Origin: CAWIVJ01 sp963839525
GTDB lineage: Bacteria > Cyanobacteriota > Vampirovibrionia > Gastranaerophilales > Gastranaerophilaceae
DNA: 64,000 bases
NCBI GenBank assembly: GCA_963839525.1
Contig: CAWIVJ010000007.1
Location: 393,836-457,835 of the forward strand
Reading direction: 5' to 3'
In this document: piece after piece, positions 35,798-44,261 of the stretch
Numbering within the stretch: position 1 is the first letter of the stretch
How the letters are laid out: the number at the start of each line of letters is the position of its first letter
The notes under the pieces: model-generated
The model's database searches: none
Told to the model about the DNA's origin: nothing
Seen by the model: only the letters and a program-made list of their open reading frames with translations
Translations under genes and position numbers: made by a program

Positions 35798-37225
35798 ATG
35801 GATAAACCACAAATTGGGGGAAGGATAAAGATTTCTGCTCCCATTGTAGAAGCGCTTCAACAATCTATAGAAAATCCGACATACCAGTTTCATATACCGG
35901 GTCACACGAAAGGTCATGCTGTTTATCCTGAATTTAAAAAGTTAATTGGAAAAAAAACTTTATTAGTTGATACAACCGATGAATTTGATAATCTTGGTAC
36001 TCTTAATCCTGCGACAGGACCGATAAAAGAAGCTGAAGAACTTGCTGCGCTTGCTTTTAGTGCAAAAAAAACTTTCTTCTTGCTCAATGGTTCAACCGTC
36101 GGTAATTTGGCCCTTGCAATGGGCTTAATGAAAAAAGGACAAAAAATAATTGTAAACAGAAATAGCCATCGTTCTGTTATTACGGGTTTAATAATCTCCG
36201 GCGCAGATCCTTTGTGGCTTATTCCTAAAAGACTTCACCAATGGGGGCTTTGGGGAAGCGTTTCGCCTGAGGATGTTGAAAAATTACTTCAAGAAAACAA
36301 AGATGTAGCCTATGTCTGGATTACAAATCCGACTTATGAAGGCATTGTTTCCGATGTAAAATCAATAAGCAAAATTTGTAAAAAATATAATGTTCCCCTA
36401 ATTGTAGACGAGGCTCATGGCTGTTTATGGAACTTTAACTCTTATTTGCCTGAATCATCTTTAAAACTTGGCGCAGATGCCGTTGTTCATTCTCTTCATA
36501 AAACAGGCGGAAGCATGAGTCAAAGCTCTATGCTTCATATCAGTGAAAATTCTATTTTAGATGTTGATAAAATAGAGAAAGCTTTGAAACTTTTACATAC
36601 AACCAGCCCCTCTTTAATTTTACTTGCAAGCTTAGATGCTTCAAGAGCTTACCTGGAAAGCGCTACGGGAAGAAAACAAATTAACAATGCAATTAAAAAT
36701 GCTAAATATTTGAGAAAAAGAATTGACAATATTTCAAATATGCACTATCTTAAAGCAGATTTTGGATATAGTACGGATGTAATGAAAATTTTCATCAAAG
36801 CTGACGAGATTTCCGGTAAAAGATTAGAATCTATTTTAGAAATTGATTTTAAGATTGAAGTTGAATCCGCCTCTGATGTAGGCTTATTGATTTTATCAAA
36901 CATAGGAAATAAACACTCTGACTTTGAATATTTAGCAGATTGCCTGGACAAAATTTCAAAAAAAGACTATTCGGATACTTATTATCCCGAAAACAAAATG
37001 CATATGCCGATGCTTACTCCCATAATCAAAATGAATTTGCAGGAAGCTTTCTACGCGGAAAAAGAAGTTATCTTAAAAGAAAAATCTATCGGGCGAATTG
37101 CGGGGGAAATTATTGCCGAATGCCCGCCGGGAATTTCAATTTTGGTTCCCGGAGAATTAATAACCAAAGAGCATATGCCGTATTTAGAAGAATATGAATA
37201 CATTGAAGTCTTAAAAAATAAATAG
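35798..37225 (+). CDS. Orn/Lys/Arg decarboxylase family PLP enzyme
   Basis: 475 residues, fold-type I, group III decarboxylase. Visible are FHIPGHTKG, TTDEFDNLGTLNPATGPIKEAEE, the PLP-phosphate loop LLNGSTVGNLA, VDEAHG (Asp to pyridine N) and the Schiff-base Lys in HSLHKTGGSMSQSS. A short C-terminal domain ends ISILVPGELITKEH. The length fits the compact (about 480-residue) bacterial arginine or lysine decarboxylases rather than the 700-residue inducible forms. The product would be agmatine, cadaverine or putrescine. An MFS gene follows after 45 bases. Confidence 0.9.
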   Translation: MDKPQIGGRIKISAPIVEALQQSIENPTYQFHIPGHTKGHAVYPEFKKLIGKKTLLVDTTDEFDNLGTLNPATGPIKEAEELAALAFSAKKTFFLLNGSTVGNLALAMGLMKKGQKIIVNRNSHRSVITGLIISGADPLWLIPKRLHQWGLWGSVSPEDVEKLLQENKDVAYVWITNPTYEGIVSDVKSISKICKKYNVPLIVDEAHGCLWNFNSYLPESSLKLGADAVVHSLHKTGGSMSQSSMLHISENSILDVDKIEKALKLLHTTSPSLILLASLDASRAYLESATGRKQINNAIKNAKYLRKRIDNISNMHYLKADFGYSTDVMKIFIKADEISGKRLESILEIDFKIEVESASDVGLLILSNIGNKHSDFEYLADCLDKISKKDYSDTYYPENKMHMPMLTPIIKMNLQEAFYAEKEVILKEKSIGRIAGEIIAECPPGISILVPGELITKEHMPYLEEYEYIEVLKNK

Positions 37226-37270
37226 CTTTTAACACCTTCCTTCTTAAAATAAGGAAGGAAAGGATAAAGA

Positions 37271-38440
37271 ATGGATGAAAAAACAAACAAAAAAACAATA
37301 ACATGGCTTACACTTGCACATTTATCAAACGATGCATATGCAGGTTTCTTAAATCCTATAATGCCCTTTATTGCTGCCAAAATAGGTATTTCAATGGCAA
37401 TTGCAACTGTAATAATGAGTATTGCTCAAATTTGTGCTTCAATGTTTCAGCCGATATTCGGTTTTTTTGCTGATAATATGGTCAAAAGGTTTTTTATTTT
37501 TTGGGGACTGATTTTCGGTTCTCTATTTGTTCCACTTGCAACAAATGCACCTAATGCAATTATTTTAACATTATTTGTAATCTTGGGAAATCTTGGCGGA
37601 AGCTTTTTTCATCCTCAGGCACTGGGTTTTATAGCAAGATTTTCAAATGGTAATTTTGTATCAAACATGGGAATTTTTATAAGTGCAGGAACAATAGGTT
37701 TTTCCTTAGGTCCGGTAATTTCAGCACTTGTAGCAGAACATTTAGGCTTCGAAAAAATTCCTTATTTATCAATTGCGGGAATTGTTATAGCTTTATTTAT
37801 GTTTAAGCATGTTCCTAAAATATCGGGAATATCCATAAAACCTGAACGAAAAGAATTTAAAGAGTCCTTTAAAAAAGTTCTGTCAAATAAATTTATGATT
37901 ATATTAATGGCAATATCTATGATGAAAACGCTTATTTTAACAAGTTTTTCTATTTTGCTTCCGTTTTTATGGAAGGGGATGGGTTATGGACCCTCTTATA
38001 TAGGACTTGCGTTATTCATATTTCTGCTTATGGGAGGATTGGGCTCGTTTTTAAGCGGAAAAATAGAAGCTGCAATAGGAGCAAAAAAAGTTTTTTACAT
38101 CTCAATGATAGGAACTTTTCCTTTTATGGCATTATTTATTTCAACTTATAAAGGACACCCTATACTTTCTCTGGTAATTTTTATATTTATAGGCTTTATA
38201 ACTATGCTTGCCCAACCCGTTATTATAGTTATGGCTCAAAGGCTTTTACCTGATTACAGAAGTATTGTTTCAGGATTTATAAATGGTTTTACATGGGGAA
38301 TTGTTGCTGTATTTTTAACAATTGTCGGATTTTCAGCACAAGAATTCGGCATAGCAAAAGTTCTCCTTATTGTATCTTTTATACCCGTCGTTTTTTCTGT
38401 TTTGGTAAAGCTTTTACCCGATAACGTTGAATCCGGTTAA
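37271..38440 (+). CDS. MFS transporter (fosmidomycin-resistance-like)
   Basis: 389 residues with 12 predicted TM helices in two halves. The N-terminus LTLAHLSNDAYAGFLNPIMPFIAAK matches Fsr-type transporters, which show HxxxDxxxGxxxPxxP here. The loop after TM2, QPIFGFFADNM, occupies the position of the GxxxDRxGRR motif. It probably exports small molecules by proton antiport. Coupling to the decarboxylase gene upstream suggests an amine, but this is inference. Confidence 0.85.
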   Translation: MDEKTNKKTITWLTLAHLSNDAYAGFLNPIMPFIAAKIGISMAIATVIMSIAQICASMFQPIFGFFADNMVKRFFIFWGLIFGSLFVPLATNAPNAIILTLFVILGNLGGSFFHPQALGFIARFSNGNFVSNMGIFISAGTIGFSLGPVISALVAEHLGFEKIPYLSIAGIVIALFMFKHVPKISGISIKPERKEFKESFKKVLSNKFMIILMAISMMKTLILTSFSILLPFLWKGMGYGPSYIGLALFIFLLMGGLGSFLSGKIEAAIGAKKVFYISMIGTFPFMALFISTYKGHPILSLVIFIFIGFITMLAQPVIIVMAQRLLPDYRSIVSGFINGFTWGIVAVFLTIVGFSAQEFGIAKVLLIVSFIPVVFSVLVKLLPDNVESG

Positions 38441-38446
38441 TCCAAT

Positions 38447-39013
38447 CTAGGCTTCTACTTCTACTGTTGAAGCTGAACTGGAATCAGCTATCAGATTCAC
38501 GAGGGTTGCAATTAAATCAGCATTACTGTCATCATTTTCACCAGTTGGTCCTGCTAATAAAGTTTGCAATAAATGTGTTGCATTAGAACCTGTATCATTT
38601 ATGAATCTGCCAAGAGTCTCTTCTATAAGATAAGAATCAATATCCTCTATAGCAGAATCTGCGGTACTTGATTCATCTGTTATTGAAATTCCACCTGTAA
38701 CTGCAGAAAATAAAATATCATTATATTCTTCCATATCTTTAAAATTTATACTCTCAGAATCTTTCCCGGCAATATCATCCCAAGTTTTTTGCAATTCTCT
38801 TAATGCATCTAATTCCTTATTACTTACATCTACTAATCCGTCTTTGACATCTTCAACATAAGTATCAAGCTGATCCCTTGTAATTATTTCGCCATCACCA
38901 TCCATCTCAAGGGAAAGCATTTGAAACATATTTTCTGTAGTTAATCTGCTTACAGATTGAAATCTTTCATAACTTTGAATTAAATTTGAACTAAGACCGC
39001 TTATTGTTGTCAT
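38447..39013 (-). CDS. EF-hand-like small protein (paralogue 1)
   Basis: 188 residues from ATG 39013 (AAGGA 9 bases upstream; an in-frame upstream start at 39037 lacks one). MLSLEMDGDGEIITRDQLDTY near residue 40 resembles an EF-hand loop (DGDGEIITxxxL) with an incomplete ligand set. The rest is acidic and helical, ending NLIADSSSASTVEVEA. It aligns along its length with the next gene upstream (39266-39829); both share RQL/RDQLDxY, a W-D-x-I-[AS]-K/G region and the STV tail. No signal peptide. Function unknown; Ca binding is plausible. Confidence 0.7.
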   Translation of the reverse strand: MTTISGLSSNLIQSYERFQSVSRLTTENMFQMLSLEMDGDGEIITRDQLDTYVEDVKDGLVDVSNKELDALRELQKTWDDIAGKDSESINFKDMEEYNDILFSAVTGGISITDESSTADSAIEDIDSYLIEETLGRFINDTGSNATHLLQTLLAGPTGENDDSNADLIATLVNLIADSSSASTVEVEA

Positions 39014-39265
39014 ACATAACTTCCTTATCCTACTCATCTAAATTTTAACATCAATGCCGGGGAAATCTTTAATTATCAGTTCTGAAATTGTTTCAGTACC
39101 GCAAAATCTTTAATTGATGCGATTTTGAAATAAACTCAACATAATGTTGGACATTTCCCTAATTTTTTCAGCACCACCATTAACTTTACCAGTTTAACTC
39201 TTTTTTAATTAGTTTTCAATCCTAAACTATTAATCTCAAAATTTTCTTTACAAAAGAAAATAGAT

Positions 39266-39829
39266 TTATATCTCAGTATCAACAGTTGACTTAGAAGAAT
39301 TCGCCGCAATTAAATTAGTAACTGCAGCAATTAATTCGATATTCGAATCATTTTCATCTGAGCTGTTTGCAATTAATTCATTTAAATATGAAGCTAAATC
39401 CGATTCAGTAATTTCTTCTTTACTTGATAAATCAAGATAATCAACTAAATAGTCATAAATATCATCTTCTGAAAAGGATTTTGAACCATCAATTTCTGTT
39501 GCTGTAAAGCTTCCGTTGACCGTTGCAAGTAAAAGAGCAGTATAATTCTTCATATCATCATAGATTATACTGTCCTCGCCTTTCGATATTTTATCCCAAT
39601 TTTTTTGAATTCTTTTTAATGCTAAAAGCCTGTTTTTATCAATTTTAATTAAACCTGAATCAGCTTTATCAATATAATCATCAAGTTGTTTTCTGGTAAT
39701 AGTTTTACCGTCACCGCCCATTTCAAATGAAAGCCTTTTAAAAATTTCTTCGGGTGTTAACTTCGATTTATCCTGAGATGTAAGATAGGCTTGCAAAAAA
39801 CCGGGACTGATATTGTATATTTTTGTCAT
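39266..39829 (-). CDS. EF-hand-like small protein (paralogue 2)
   Basis: 187 residues. FEMGGDGKTITRKQLDDYID (about 33-52) corresponds to the EF-hand-like loop of its neighbour, with a Gly in place of one ligand. It ends AANSSKSTVDTEI, close to the neighbour's tail. The leader AAGGAAGTTAAGTATATG is nearly identical to the neighbour's, supporting tandem duplication. It is acidic, soluble and lacks a signal peptide. A third, canonical EF-hand protein lies at 59.8-60.4 kb. Function unknown. Confidence 0.7.
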   Translation of the reverse strand: MTKIYNISPGFLQAYLTSQDKSKLTPEEIFKRLSFEMGGDGKTITRKQLDDYIDKADSGLIKIDKNRLLALKRIQKNWDKISKGEDSIIYDDMKNYTALLLATVNGSFTATEIDGSKSFSEDDIYDYLVDYLDLSSKEEITESDLASYLNELIANSSDENDSNIELIAAVTNLIAANSSKSTVDTEI

Positions 39830-39902
39830 ATACTTAACTTCCTTGTTATAAATTTTATCCCTAACTTTTCTATTTTAACTCTTTTTTTACTTTTCCTCAA
39901 TC

Positions 39903-40029
39903 CTAATTCTTTAAATCCGGTAATTTCTTTACAAAATCAGGTATAACGGGAGTTGGAGCAGGAATAATTTTTTCCGGCTGTATATATTGTATTTTTGGTT
40001 GAGCCAGCCACTTAAAAGATTTTACCGAG
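39903..40029 (-). pseudogene. Duplicated 3' end of the AsmA-like gene
   Basis: Bases 39907-40029 match 40830-40952 (the real AsmA-like gene 3' end) at 119 of 123 positions. The fragment keeps the reading frame (KSFKWLAQPKIQ ... PDFVKKLPDLKN) and a TAG stop at 39905-39903, but has no start and no upstream gene body. It stops within three bases of a 58-bp repeat element. It looks like the original gene end, displaced when the 40.0-40.8 kb cassette arrived. Confidence 0.85.
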
Positions 40030-40032
40030 TTT

Positions 40033-40090
40033 GTAGGTTGGGGTTTCTACCCCAACGTTTTTGGATTGTTGGGCTGAAAGCCCAACCTAC
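40033..40090. repeat. 58-bp double-hairpin repeat element, copy 1
   Basis: Termini GTAGGTTGGG and CCCAACCTAC are inverted repeats. Inside are two hairpins, GTTGGGG/CCCCAAC and GTTGGGCT/AGCCCAAC. Same length and layout as 40414-40471. MITE- or REP-like. It abuts the duplicated AsmA fragment. Confidence 0.85.
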
Positions 40091-40104
40091 TTTCTTTCTA
40101 AAAT

Positions 40105-40332
40105 CTAAAAATTCAAATCAACAATTTCAGGCAGGGATAATCCTAAAGCATTTGCTAATTTTGCTATGGTTTCCAAGTTAGGCATATTTTTACCGTTTTC
40201 GATTCCGCCCAATGTAGTTCTATGTAAATCAGCTATTTCTGCTAAATCTTCTTGAGAGATATCTCTTTTAATTCTCTCGATTTTAACTTTCTTGCCGAAT
40301 TCTTTTGCCAATTTGTCTAAATTAATCATCAT
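40105..40332 (-). CDS. Cro/CI-type HTH regulator
   Basis: 75 residues, a single HTH_3 domain: LAKEFGKKVKIERIKRDIS, QEDLAEIADLHRTTLGGIE (recognition helix), NGKNMPNLETIAKLANALG. Such single-domain proteins act as dimeric repressors, antitoxins or restriction controllers. It is divergent from a 60-residue gene. A 26-bp perfect palindrome between them sits at an operator position. It lies inside the cassette bounded by 58-bp repeats and the AsmA duplication, so recent acquisition is likely. Confidence 0.9.
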   Translation of the reverse strand: MMINLDKLAKEFGKKVKIERIKRDISQEDLAEIADLHRTTLGGIENGKNMPNLETIAKLANALGLSLPEIVDLNF

Positions 40333-40352
40333 AACAATATTATTTTATCCTA

Positions 40353-40380
40353 TTGACTAATTTTTTCTACAGTATATAAT
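40353..40380 (+). promoter_or_regulatory. sigma70-type promoter of the 60-residue gene
   Basis: TTGACT (40353-40358), 16-base spacer, TATAAT (40375-40380), reading rightward. The -10 is followed after 3 bases by the 26-bp palindrome. Confidence 0.6.
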
Positions 40381-40383
40381 ATT

Positions 40384-40409
40384 CGTATGATGAAATATTT
40401 CATCATACG
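40384..40409. promoter_or_regulatory. 26-bp perfect palindrome, likely operator
   Basis: CGTATGATGAAAT followed directly by its exact reverse complement. It spans the expected transcription start of the rightward promoter and the upstream region of the HTH gene, so HTH binding would repress the small gene and perhaps itself. Binding is inferred. Confidence 0.65.
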
Positions 40410-40413
40410 GTCT

Positions 40414-40471
40414 GTGGGTTGGGGGTTTCTACCCCAACATTTTTGATTGTTGGGCTAAAAGCCCAACCTAC
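40414..40471. repeat. 58-bp double-hairpin repeat element, copy 2
   Basis: Same layout as 40033-40090: GTGGGTTGGGGG ... CCCCAAC, then GTTGGGCT/AGCCCAAC, ending CCCAACCTAC. It lies in the 5' leader of the 60-residue gene, so it would be transcribed as two strong hairpins before the ribosome site. Confidence 0.85.
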
Positions 40472-40509
40472 AAACTTAAAGATAGCAAATGAAAAACAAC
40501 GGAGGCAAA

Positions 40510-40692
40510 ATGAACGAAGAAAGGCTGGAAAGAATTAATGAATTAACATTGAAGTTGGATTTAAAGATTAATTTTTTGTACAGTACTTTAAGAAATTTTT
40601 ATGAAGGTGATTTGGATTGGATTTGTGTAAATCATGCTTTTGAAGAAATGTATTCATTATCTAAAGAAGTGAGAAGAATTTTGGGAGATTAA
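40510..40692 (+). CDS. Small hypothetical protein (60 residues) divergent from the HTH gene
   Basis: Not recognised. Starts MNEERLERINELTLKLDL. Start 40510 is chosen over ATG 40489 because CGGAGG lies 4 bases upstream. Helical and charged (EELYSL-like EEMYSLSKEVRRIL end), with two Trp/Cys-containing turns (DLDWICVNHAF). Promoter plus palindrome upstream suggest control by the HTH protein. It could be a toxin, antitoxin or small regulator; there is no direct evidence. Confidence 0.6.
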   Translation: MNEERLERINELTLKLDLKINFLYSTLRNFYEGDLDWICVNHAFEEMYSLSKEVRRILGD

Positions 40693-40714
40693 ACTTTTTC
40701 GGATATAGTAGCAC

Positions 40715-40756
40715 GTAGAGTGGGTTCCCTAACCCACCATTTTTTGGATTGTTTTG
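40715..40756. repeat. Degenerate left half of the 58-bp element
   Basis: GTAG then a GTGGGTT/AACCCAC hairpin (40720-40737), then ATTTTTTGGATTGTT, as in the first half of the complete copies. The second hairpin is missing. The following ATTCACTTCGTTAGCAATGACG is also repeat-like. Confidence 0.5.
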
Positions 40757-40825
40757 GATTGATTCACTTCGTTAGCAATGACGTTTTTATCCTGCAAGGG
40801 TAGATTTAAATCCCATCCTGACAAT

Positions 40826-43800
40826 TTAGTTCTTCAAATCCGGTAAATTCTTTACAAAATCAGGTATAACTGGAGTTGGAGCAGGAATAATTTTTTCCGG
40901 CTGTATATGTTGTATTTTTGGTTGAGCCAGCCACTTAAAAGATTTTACCGAGCTTTGTTTTTGTACGTCACCGTCAATTATTACTTTAAATTCTTTTGTT
41001 CCTAATCCTGTTTTTGGAGTTAGATAAGGAATTTGAGATATATCTTCATAATTTGGGTTTGTAGTAAACTTATTTGCAAAAAATTCTGTAATTTGACCTA
41101 TCTGAGGAATATAGGAAGTAACTTTATTCACAGAAAACTCACCTATCGGTCCTAAAACACTTACGATATCATCAGAAATTCTTCCCAATATTGTTAAACT
41201 GGCGGTATTATCCGGCAAATAATATCTGCCTGTTATATATAAACTCATTGAAGGTCCTGAAGTTTTAATCCAATCAATATTTGCCCAACCGTTTGATAAA
41301 TTTACTTTACCCCTCATATATTTATAAACACCTGTATTTTTAACAGTAATTGCTTTTATAACTAAGTTTAAAGATCCTTTAAAAATATTATTTGAAAGAA
41401 CATTCTGAGCATAAAGCAAATGCTCAAATTTTCCTAAAACACCCATTTTTCCGTTAGAGATTATAAAATTTGTATTTCCTTTTAAGCTTTCCGATATTTC
41501 ATTTTTAGAATATCCCCTCATTGAAACTTTACCATCAAAATCAAGTTTCCCGTTAATATCGTCATTTCTGCCTGTAAGAGCTGATATTGCAGGATTTGCA
41601 CTTAAACCCCTTCCTTGCATATCAAAATTTGTTTTTTTATTTTTAAACTCATAGCTTATATTACCGCCTATTTTTCCCAAATAAGATTCTCCAAGCAGAT
41701 TATCAAGATATAAAATTTTATTTTTTAAAGAAATATCCGAGGTAATATTACTTGAATTAATTCGGCCTGCTCTAAACTTATACACCTTACTGCTTCCATC
41801 TAAAATAGTTAAATTTAAATTAGTATTATTTGGTAAAGTTTTAATAATAGGAATTATTGAATTTAAGTTAATATTGCTTGCATTAAAATTAACATTTCTG
41901 GCTATAAGCCCTTTTGAAAAATCTTTATTTATTTTTGCAGTAAAATTCATAAAAGAATCTGCCAGTTGGAGCTGCTCACAATTAATATCTATATTCTTAT
42001 CTACTTGTAAAGCAATATTTTTAAAAATCATTGACATTGAAGGAATATTTATTAAAGGAATCGTAAAACCTCCCTTAATCTCCGGCTTATTTAAACTTCC
42101 GTTTAAAGTCAAATTGCCTTTTAATATTATGTTAGATCCGGCATAACCTGAAATAGGTACTGAAATTTGTTCAGGAATGCTTATTTTTACAGAATTCATT
42201 ACAGGTTTTGAGTTTAAGTTTGATATCTTGCCGGATAAGGTTGTTTTTATTTTATCCATATACAAATAAGTTTTTTCTATATTCAAATCTTTTTTATCAA
42301 AATTTAAATTTAATTTAGGAACGGAAATTACTGCTCCGGCAGAAGGAATAATTTTTAAGTCCGCTATTTCGGCTTTTCCCTGATTTTGTTTATTATAAGT
42401 TGTATTAATAACCGCTTTTGGAAGCTTAATCTGTATTTTTGTTTTTTTATTTTTTAAATTAACATCACTTATAATTACATTAACTTTTGAAACAGCCCTA
42501 TCCAAACGACCTTTAACAGATGTCTTTATATTTACTTCTCCTTTAAAAATATCATTTTCTTTAAGAATTTTTGTTTGTCCTGCTGATAACAAAACTCCTT
42601 TCAATTGAAGATTTTTAGCTAAAATGGCTATATCCGCAACTGCATTTTTATCAATGCACCCTTTTATACTGATTGGCTGGCCGTTAAACTTAGCAGTAGC
42701 TTTTTTTATCTGAACCGCATTTTTGGAAAAATCAATGTCTGCATTGATAGAACTTAATTTTACCTTGTATATTTTGTTTATTATATTCGCATCTTTAATT
42801 TTTAAATATCCGCTTGATTCAATTTTTTTAAAATCACTTTTTATTTTAAAATCTGCCTTTATAACTCCATCAGCATCTATATTTTTTATTTTTTTTACAC
42901 CAAAAGGCTTTGATATAGTCTTTGCTACCAAAATAACATGTTTAATATTTAACTTATCACTTATAACACGCAAATCAATTGATTTATTTTTGCCGGATTT
43001 ATAGCTACCTGTAACAATAACTTTTGAATCTTTATCAACATGCAAGCTAGCATTAATTTTTGCTTTATCTTCTCTAAAATACATTTTTAAAGTGCTTTTC
43101 GGAAAAACTTTATTCCCTAAAACAAAAGATATTTTGTCTATATCCATTTTTCCATAGATATTTGAATTATTCAGTATTTTTAAGTCCGTATTAATGTTAG
43201 CTTTGATATTGTATTTATGTAAATCTTCAAAGATTTTTATAATATCGGTTTTTTGTTTATCATTTTTAGGAAAAACCTCCGAAAAAACATTAATATTATA
43301 AGAAATTTGCTTACGATCGTTTAGGAATAAATCTCCCTCAGATTTAACTTTTATTTTTTTATCTAAAATAAAATCAGAAATTTTTAAGTTATTTCCTTTT
43401 ACAGTATAATTGTTGTTTTTTTTAATGAACGAAATTCTGTATTTTTTAATAAAAATATCAGAAAAATCAGGTGAAAAAGTGAAAGATGAAGGATGGTTTC
43501 CAGAAAACAATTTTTTGCCCGTTTTTTGTTTACTAAAATCAATATTTGCCAAAACCTTATCAGCTTGGATTTTATTCACTTTTATTTTTTTTAAAAGTAG
43601 ATTAAAAAGCGATATATTTACCCCTAATCCGTTAATTTGAGCAAATTTTTCACCTGTTGGATATTTTAAGTCTGCTTTCTCAATTAATGCACCTGCGGAC
43701 AAATTCCATGCGGTTTTAATTTTTAAGTTTTTCAGCTCAACTTCAATCCCCGTGTTATCTTGGATAATTTTTGTTATTTTTGAAGAATATTGGTTTAAAT

Positions 43801-43891
43801 CTATTACGTAGGGTACTACAAATAAAAACGCCAAATAAATTATGACGAATATTGATAAAATACTTAATCCGACTATTTTTAATACTTTCAT
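40826..43891 (-). CDS. AsmA/TamB-like envelope biogenesis protein
   Basis: 1021 residues. One N-terminal TM anchor (about 3-27, IVGLSILSIFVIIYLAFLFVV) followed by an AsmA-like start (DLNQYSSKITKIIQDNTGIEVELKNLKI), a long beta-rich periplasmic body, and an AsmA C-terminal-like region (LDFDGKVSMRGYSKNEI). It ends in a Pro-rich tail. Such repeating-beta-groove proteins bridge inner and outer membranes and are linked to lipid transport. Its last 41 codons are duplicated 0.9 kb downstream, so the present 3' end may have been supplied by an insertion. Divergent from lptB. Confidence 0.82.
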   Translation of the reverse strand: MKVLKIVGLSILSIFVIIYLAFLFVVPYVIDLNQYSSKITKIIQDNTGIEVELKNLKIKTAWNLSAGALIEKADLKYPTGEKFAQINGLGVNISLFNLLLKKIKVNKIQADKVLANIDFSKQKTGKKLFSGNHPSSFTFSPDFSDIFIKKYRISFIKKNNNYTVKGNNLKISDFILDKKIKVKSEGDLFLNDRKQISYNINVFSEVFPKNDKQKTDIIKIFEDLHKYNIKANINTDLKILNNSNIYGKMDIDKISFVLGNKVFPKSTLKMYFREDKAKINASLHVDKDSKVIVTGSYKSGKNKSIDLRVISDKLNIKHVILVAKTISKPFGVKKIKNIDADGVIKADFKIKSDFKKIESSGYLKIKDANIINKIYKVKLSSINADIDFSKNAVQIKKATAKFNGQPISIKGCIDKNAVADIAILAKNLQLKGVLLSAGQTKILKENDIFKGEVNIKTSVKGRLDRAVSKVNVIISDVNLKNKKTKIQIKLPKAVINTTYNKQNQGKAEIADLKIIPSAGAVISVPKLNLNFDKKDLNIEKTYLYMDKIKTTLSGKISNLNSKPVMNSVKISIPEQISVPISGYAGSNIILKGNLTLNGSLNKPEIKGGFTIPLINIPSMSMIFKNIALQVDKNIDINCEQLQLADSFMNFTAKINKDFSKGLIARNVNFNASNINLNSIIPIIKTLPNNTNLNLTILDGSSKVYKFRAGRINSSNITSDISLKNKILYLDNLLGESYLGKIGGNISYEFKNKKTNFDMQGRGLSANPAISALTGRNDDINGKLDFDGKVSMRGYSKNEISESLKGNTNFIISNGKMGVLGKFEHLLYAQNVLSNNIFKGSLNLVIKAITVKNTGVYKYMRGKVNLSNGWANIDWIKTSGPSMSLYITGRYYLPDNTASLTILGRISDDIVSVLGPIGEFSVNKVTSYIPQIGQITEFFANKFTTNPNYEDISQIPYLTPKTGLGTKEFKVIIDGDVQKQSSVKSFKWLAQPKIQHIQPEKIIPAPTPVIPDFVKNLPDLKN

Positions 43892-44261
43892 AAATTCCTT
43901 CTAGCTCCTTTTATAATAGCATATATAAAAGGATTTTATCGGGGATTTTGTAACAAATTCTTAAACTTTAGTCAATTATTTACTTTAAGTTTCATTTATT
44001 GAAAAAACAAGGCATATTAATTACTGATAAATATTATAATGAATATAAAACAAGGTTTTTTTGTTTAAACAAGTTCAAAAAACTATCCCCGGGCATTTGG
44101 CAGAAATCGAAATAAATTTTAGGCAACTTAAATCTCCTTGTATTATCTTTTTTTTTAACATAAAATATTATGTAAGAGGGGGATTAAATCTAATATAATA
44201 TTTATAAAATCCCTCTTTCTTTATGTTATGCAGAGCAGGCTTCAGCCATCAAAGAGGTGAT
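43892..44261. other. Divergent intergenic region between AsmA-like gene and lptB
   Basis: 370 bases, AT-rich, with no ORF supported. It should carry both promoters. At 44174-44217, AAGAGGG pairs with CCCTCTT around an AT-rich loop containing TAATATAATATT, so the likely lptB -10 lies inside a potential hairpin. Confidence 0.5.
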
